The translations under genes were made by a program, and so were the position numbers. 64,000 nucleotides of DNA from Epiperipatus broadwayi (lineage: Eukaryota; Onychophora; Udeonychophora; Euonychophora; Peripatidae): the NCBI GenBank assembly GCA_028023455.1, contig JAQFVV010006294.1, forward strand, positions 3,995,001 through 4,059,000. The letters run 5' to 3'. Positions 59,656 through 64,000 of the stretch are shown one piece after another. The notes beneath the pieces are model-generated. The model saw only the letters and a program-made list of their open reading frames with translations, ran no database searches and was not told the DNA's origin. The number at the start of each line of letters is the position of its first letter. The stretch's first letter is position 1.

Positions 59656-59900
59656 CCCCGCCTCTTACGAGAACTCTCATCGACAGTTGACGTCACTCTA
59701 ATTCCGTTATTTTTAATGCTAGGATATTCGTTTGACAGTTATTGATTAGGTTTTTAAAAGTTCTGTAAGATGGTGCCCTCTTCTGAATTATTTTACAAGT
59801 AAAAAATCAATAAAACCGCATTTAAAGCTAAACAAAGAAAGAAGCTTGTCGATGATTGGCTGTCAGCCGGCTCTCAGTCGAAAAAGACATTCTGATTGGC
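59656..59900 (+). promoter_or_regulatory. Promoter-like island in NME5 intron
   Basis: Within 250 bp: a GC box CCCCGCCTC (59656-59664), a perfect CRE TGACGTCA (59688-59695), AAGATGGTGCC resembling a YY1 start-site motif (59767), and two inverted CCAAT boxes TGATTGGCTG (59853 and 59893) 40 bp apart. The ATG at 59770 opens ten codons (MVPSSELFYK) ending in AAG|TAAAAA, where a donor could lie. There is no TATA box. It could start an alternative NME5 transcript or a nested gene. Confidence 0.4.
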
Positions 59901-62141
59901 TGGAAAGAACAAAGAAACCGTCTGATCAAAGAAAATAAAGAAAAACGCTGAGATTTTCATTTCGAATGTGATTTAAGTATTAAAAAAGTATAATTTGAGA
60001 AATTAAAATAATTTTTAATAAAATATACTAAAAAAACAAAATTATTTTCGAAAAATATTGAAGATTTTAGTAAAAATATTTAAGATTTAGCAAAAAGAAA
60101 TCTTTACTTTTCCATAACGTAAAATTGAAAAAAAGCATTTACGTCAGCATTTCTTTGTTTATACGTTCGCTTTTAAATTTGCCGAAATTGAATATTTTAT
60201 AATAAATAAATAGCAATTTATTTTTGAAAGAACTTTCGTTCACTTTCATAACCTGAAAAATTAGTAATATACTTTTTATAAATGTATCTGAGTTGAATTT
60301 AGTATTATAGGCGAATATGTTTTAACAATAGGCTTTGTCTTCAGTTTGTGAGTTGGCCAATTAAAAGCTTTGATTTTTACCTCATACAACCAATAATATA
60401 ATTAGCGGTTAAAAAGTTAAGACAATTCAAGGCAATACTAATGATTTTATGAGATTAATATTAGATGAACATTGTGTACAGAAGCTTGTAATCATGCTCT
60501 AATAATAATTTTTCTCATTCTATTAATCATGGTTTTAGAAGTTTGATAAATAAAACTGGCAGCCTGATTACATTGACAGTAGTATATTTTTTTAGAAAAT
60601 TATTAAGTCTTATGAGTAGAGCTTATAAAAATTTGCTTCTTCATGGTCTCTCTCCACTTTTCTGGGATTATCAATCATTTTATAAGTTTCCCAGAAAATT
60701 TTAGATCTTTGGTAGTCAAAAATTGACTAGAAAGAACAGTACTGGTTTTGTTCCAACCTGGAATGAATTGCTTTTAATATCCATGATGGATGAATTGTTG
60801 GGCGGCTATTATGAGTTTGTAAAATTTATAACAAAAGAGAATTGGAGATATTTTATTATTATTCTGTTTAGTATGTTGATTCTAACTAGTTTTTTTTCAA
60901 TTCCTTCTCAGAACAATTAACTTTCAACTGTAGGAATGTGTATTCCAAAACCATTACTTAATTTGTTTTAAAAATTGCCTTGATTGTCAACAATATGATT
61001 TAAATATAAATCTGTTTTATTTTATTTTTTCCGTGGATATCTCTTTTTCCTATACATAAGTCAAAATAATATCTATTTATACAAAATTCTAAATGCAACA
61101 CAATTTATAACACTTGATATTACTAAGACCCTGTGTGATTTGGTGCATTGGTGTATGCTGAAACTTAAGGTAGATGAATTGTACCTAGCTCTGTCATTTT
61201 AGCCACTCAGACTTCTTATAAACTATTGTGAAATAAAGCCATTCATTTATTGTTTATATACTCAGGAACTTAAACAATGTGTCTCAAAAACAAAAATGGA
61301 AAGGAGGGTCACAATTTATAAATGGAAACAAGATAAATAATTTGTTTGTGGTTATGCATATATTAAGTTCTTTGCCTAAGATAGATAATGGCACCCATTC
61401 ATTATCATTTGATCACCACTGGTATTTGCCAGTGCTTTTTCTTAAACTTAATTTATTATAGCTTTATCATAAACCTTAATGAGTCTTTACTTTATTAAAA
61501 TACATTACTCTTTAATAATGAATAAATGGAGCTTAATAGGCATTATCATAAACATTGAAATATTAATCCAGTAATAATTCAAAGAAGTTAAAAGGTGAAG
61601 TAGTCTTGGTTTATGAAAAAGGACTTGATATATATCATGTAATATTTCTTATTTGAATTTATATTTAAAAAAATATTTATTTGAATCTATGTTGATTTGA
61701 AATAAATATTTTTTTTAAGGATATTTTCTAATAAATATTGTTTGTTGCTACATACTTTATCAAAAACTGCAAAATTCTAGAAATAATCCAACTCATAGTC
61801 AACATAAATAATCTAAAATTAGTCAGTAAATAGATATCTAGAGAATAAAACAAAGTTGGAAAACCACCCAAACTTCTCTGTCTGACATTTGATAAGTCTA
61901 GTAAGTAATACCTTCTTTACTATGTCTCTCTGAGAGACTATTAGAGAGGCCTTTCCCCTACAATGGGTTATTTAAATGCTATGTTATTTTTCCTATCTTC
62001 AAAAGAAAATATTTTCTAGTAGAATAGAAAAGTCTGTATTCAAATCCTCTCTAATTGCATCTAAAGTTCAGTATATACATTATACTTGTATTCAAATATT
62101 AAATATGATAATAATATTATTTATAAATGGATCTATTTTAG

Positions 62142-62242
62142 TATCCGAGCACTTTATGGATCTAATGGCCAGAGGAATGCAGTTCATGGTAGTGATAGTT
62201 TCTCTAGCGCTGTGAAGGAAATACACTTCTTCTTTCCTGATA
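62142..62242 (+). CDS. NME5: NME5-type homolog, exon with NDK active-site region
   Basis: After ATCTATTTTAG the exon completes the serine codon and reads SIRALYGSNGQRNAVHGSDS, then FSSAVKEIHFFFPD, ending with the first base of a threonine codon before GTAATT. NAVHGSD is the NDK active-site motif. Its histidine is the residue that becomes phosphorylated in active family members, and it is kept here. The exon is 101 bp and phases agree with both neighbours. An 81-bp intron follows. Confidence 0.95.
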
Positions 62243-62323
62243 GTAATTTGAATTATCATCAACTAATTTTTTTGTGTATGTACTTATATTAAAATATACT
62301 TATTTATTTATTTTTAATTGTAG

Positions 62324-62442
62324 CTATAATAGAACCTCTACCTGTTGGTCAAGCGGCTCGAGATTATTTGAACAAAAACGTGAATCCTATATTATTAAAA
62401 GGTCTCACTCAGTTGTGCAAAGAAAAACCAGACAATGCAATA
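62324..62442 (+). CDS. NME5: NME5-type homolog, exon with Dpy-30 motif
   Basis: After TTTTTAATTGTAG the exon reads T-IIEPLPVGQAARDYLNKNV, then NPILLKGLTQLCKEKPDNAI, and ends in phase 0 before GTAAGT, a consensus donor. The PVGQAARDYL...ILLKGLTQLCKEKP segment is the Dpy-30 dimerisation motif that distinguishes NME5 from ordinary NDP kinases. In radial-spoke proteins it docks partner helices. The last exon (the WLADWL-type tail of family members) was not found before the window ends. Confidence 0.95.
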
Positions 62443-64000
62443 GTAAGTAGTTTCTGTTAGTCTTTAACTTCTAATAGAGGGAAGCCTAGACATACATATA
62501 TAGTATATATCAGGCACAAGCAAGTTACTTCTTCAACATGAACACTTTTTGACTTGGTGTATGATGCGCTTAATGAAAAAATAATTTAAAACACTTTCTA
62601 TATGCTATAAATTAAAATCAGATTTATTTATAACAAATAAAATTAATGTTTATATATTGATTATGTGTATGTATGTATATAGATAAATGTAATTTTTTAA
62701 TCAGCATTCAATATTTCTTTGATGATATCATTCATTTTTGTATATAAAGTTTAAACTTTGTATATTTGTGTGAATATTGAGAACCTAATTTATTAAAAAG
62801 AAATTTGAAATAATATTTTATACATTATAGTGTATAATAGTAAATAAAATCCAGTCATGTAAGCTTGTAGTTATAAACTAAAATAATGAGCGTGCTAATT
62901 TATTATAATGTATATATTAAAAAAGGGATATTGGTAAAAAAAGGGATGGAGGCGTAATATTTTGTATCCCAATATACAGTTAGCAATACTTTATGAAGAC
63001 TATTATTTACTAAAGGTTACTCATGTCTAATATATATATATTGTAACCCCCCTACTTAACACTGATCCTGCACATTATATGAACAAATGCCCAGAGCGCC
63101 AATTCTATTAATAAATAGAATAAACAACTTTATTTTGCTTTAAATTAATATTGAGACTCTTCTACTTATGCCTGACCTATAGCTTAGCTCAGTGGAGGAT
63201 TATAGGAAGTCAAGAACATATAGAACATAAATAAATGAAGGAAGAAGATCATTAAAATAAGATATGTGCCTCATTTGTTAATGAACCAAATGATAGAAAT
63301 CAATAGTTTCATTTATTCAAACTAGTAATACCTGTTAATCAAGTGGTCTGAGATTTCAAAATGGAAACTAAATATATCAAACACTGATATGTAGAATTTA
63401 ATTGGAAAAATAGAAAGGAATGTTTATAATCTGAATGATAAGCTAAATTAAAAGGATTGGATGATTTATACTTCTCAGGGGGGTATCTGAATTGGTTCTG
63501 TATGAGTGGGCTTGATAGGTTTTAGTCAGTGCTGTGGAATTGCAGCTTACTCTTTGGCATTCATTCTGTCTAAGATCATTTACTATTTTGGCTCTGGAAT
63601 TTCTCCAGTCATCCAGCCACTTAGAGATTTATTTACAGACTAGACTATTGCTGATATTTCTTAAGAAGTAATCCATTACACAGTTCTTTTAAGAACTCTT
63701 GTTTTCTTGTGAATTCAATTAACCATTCAAGATAGCAGATGAAAATTTAATAATAATAATAATAATAATTGCATTATACCAGAAAGAAAATATGGAGAAA
63801 TCTATCAGAACTTCCAGTAAAATGACCATGGGGTAGACAACCAGCCGATGCACCTGCCCTTGCTCTGTCCAAATCACTAAGATGTGATCACGCCAGTTCC
63901 AGATGGCCATGATGATGACAAAATCTGCTTTGCCTATGCCTGAATGATATGAAATTGTCACCACATAGCCGTTGACATGAAAACCACTCAGACTCAGAAG
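62443..64000. other. Intron or downstream sequence of NME5 homolog
   Basis: No terminal NME5 exon was recognised. A (TA)n run is at about 63031-63042 and a (TAA)n run at 63749-63769. 63480-64000 is less AT-rich, and its minus strand has an 81-codon frame (63719-63964) with no match I know; it may be repeat-derived. Confidence 0.5.

Larger units (their letters stand above)
56733..62141 (+). other. Intron of the NME5 homolog (5.4 kb)
   Basis: It is bounded by AG|GTAAAC and TTTTAG|T, and phases match (AG|T gives Ser). It contains an HHR fragment (58118), a minus-strand LINE relic (58340-59400) and a promoter-like island (59656-59900). 56733-58110 and 60440-62140 are otherwise AT-rich, with nothing recognised. 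Confidence 0.85.

Noticed and set aside
1-64000. CRISPR arrays, operons, bacterial promoters, rRNA
   Set aside because: Nothing of this kind is present; introns, SINEs and LINEs show eukaryotic nuclear DNA.
62443-64000. Final NME5 exon (tryptophan-rich WLADWL-type tail)
   Set aside because: No segment in this interval encodes such a tail next to an acceptor; it presumably lies beyond the window.

Overview
The window is AT-rich, intron- and repeat-dominated animal DNA. It has no operons, almost no long open frames, many eroded retroelements, tRNA-like SINEs and (TA)n/(TAA)n tracts. The only host gene I can name is an NME5-type nucleoside diphosphate kinase homolog with a Dpy-30 motif, a ciliary radial-spoke protein. 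This points to a metazoan with motile cilia and a large, repeat-rich genome. A lophotrochozoan such as a mollusc would fit, but the species cannot be fixed from sequence alone.

Layout. 1-130: fragment of a hammerhead-ribozyme (HHR) repeat. 1657-6389: nearly full-length Ty3/gypsy-type LTR element with two LTRs, primer binding site, polypurine tract and a broken gag-pol. 7020-9510: RTE-type LINE lacking the middle of its RT. 11006-11780: tandem repeat. 12660-13255: promoter-like block and a short basic ORF. 15105-17250: very eroded gypsy gag. 17967-18109: candidate orphan exon. 22950-24700 and 58340-59400: two decayed LINE reverse transcriptases on the minus strand, both without a usable long ORF. 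25505-26990: tRNA-like SINE and a coiled-coil pseudogene, both minus. 31301-36270: second, older gypsy-type element related to the first. 38843-39760: long palindrome carrying two well-formed hammerhead ribozymes. 40125-40616: SINE and a second hairpin element. 42202-42280: heat-shock-element/TATA/Inr arrangement. 51487-52966: three direct plus two inverted copies of a 336-bp unit, flanked by a 14-bp direct repeat. 53000-56410: mixed SINE-like repeats. 56527-62442: three consecutive NME5 exons on the plus strand; the first large intron (5.4 kb) holds a LINE relic, an HHR fragment and a promoter-like island.

The most interesting signal is the HHR repeat family. At least five loci carry parts of it. 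In two copies the catalytic core (CTGATGA, stem II, GAAA), stem I pairing and the cleavage position are all intact. A third copy keeps stem II with a base-pair change but has lost the G of GAAA. The right arm of the palindrome is followed by the start of the next monomer about 477 bp later, as expected for integration of a multimeric or circular ribozyme RNA (retrozyme- or Sm-alpha-like). The 336-bp array with 14-bp flanking repeats is a second candidate for an RNA-templated tandem insertion, but no hammerhead core is visible in it.
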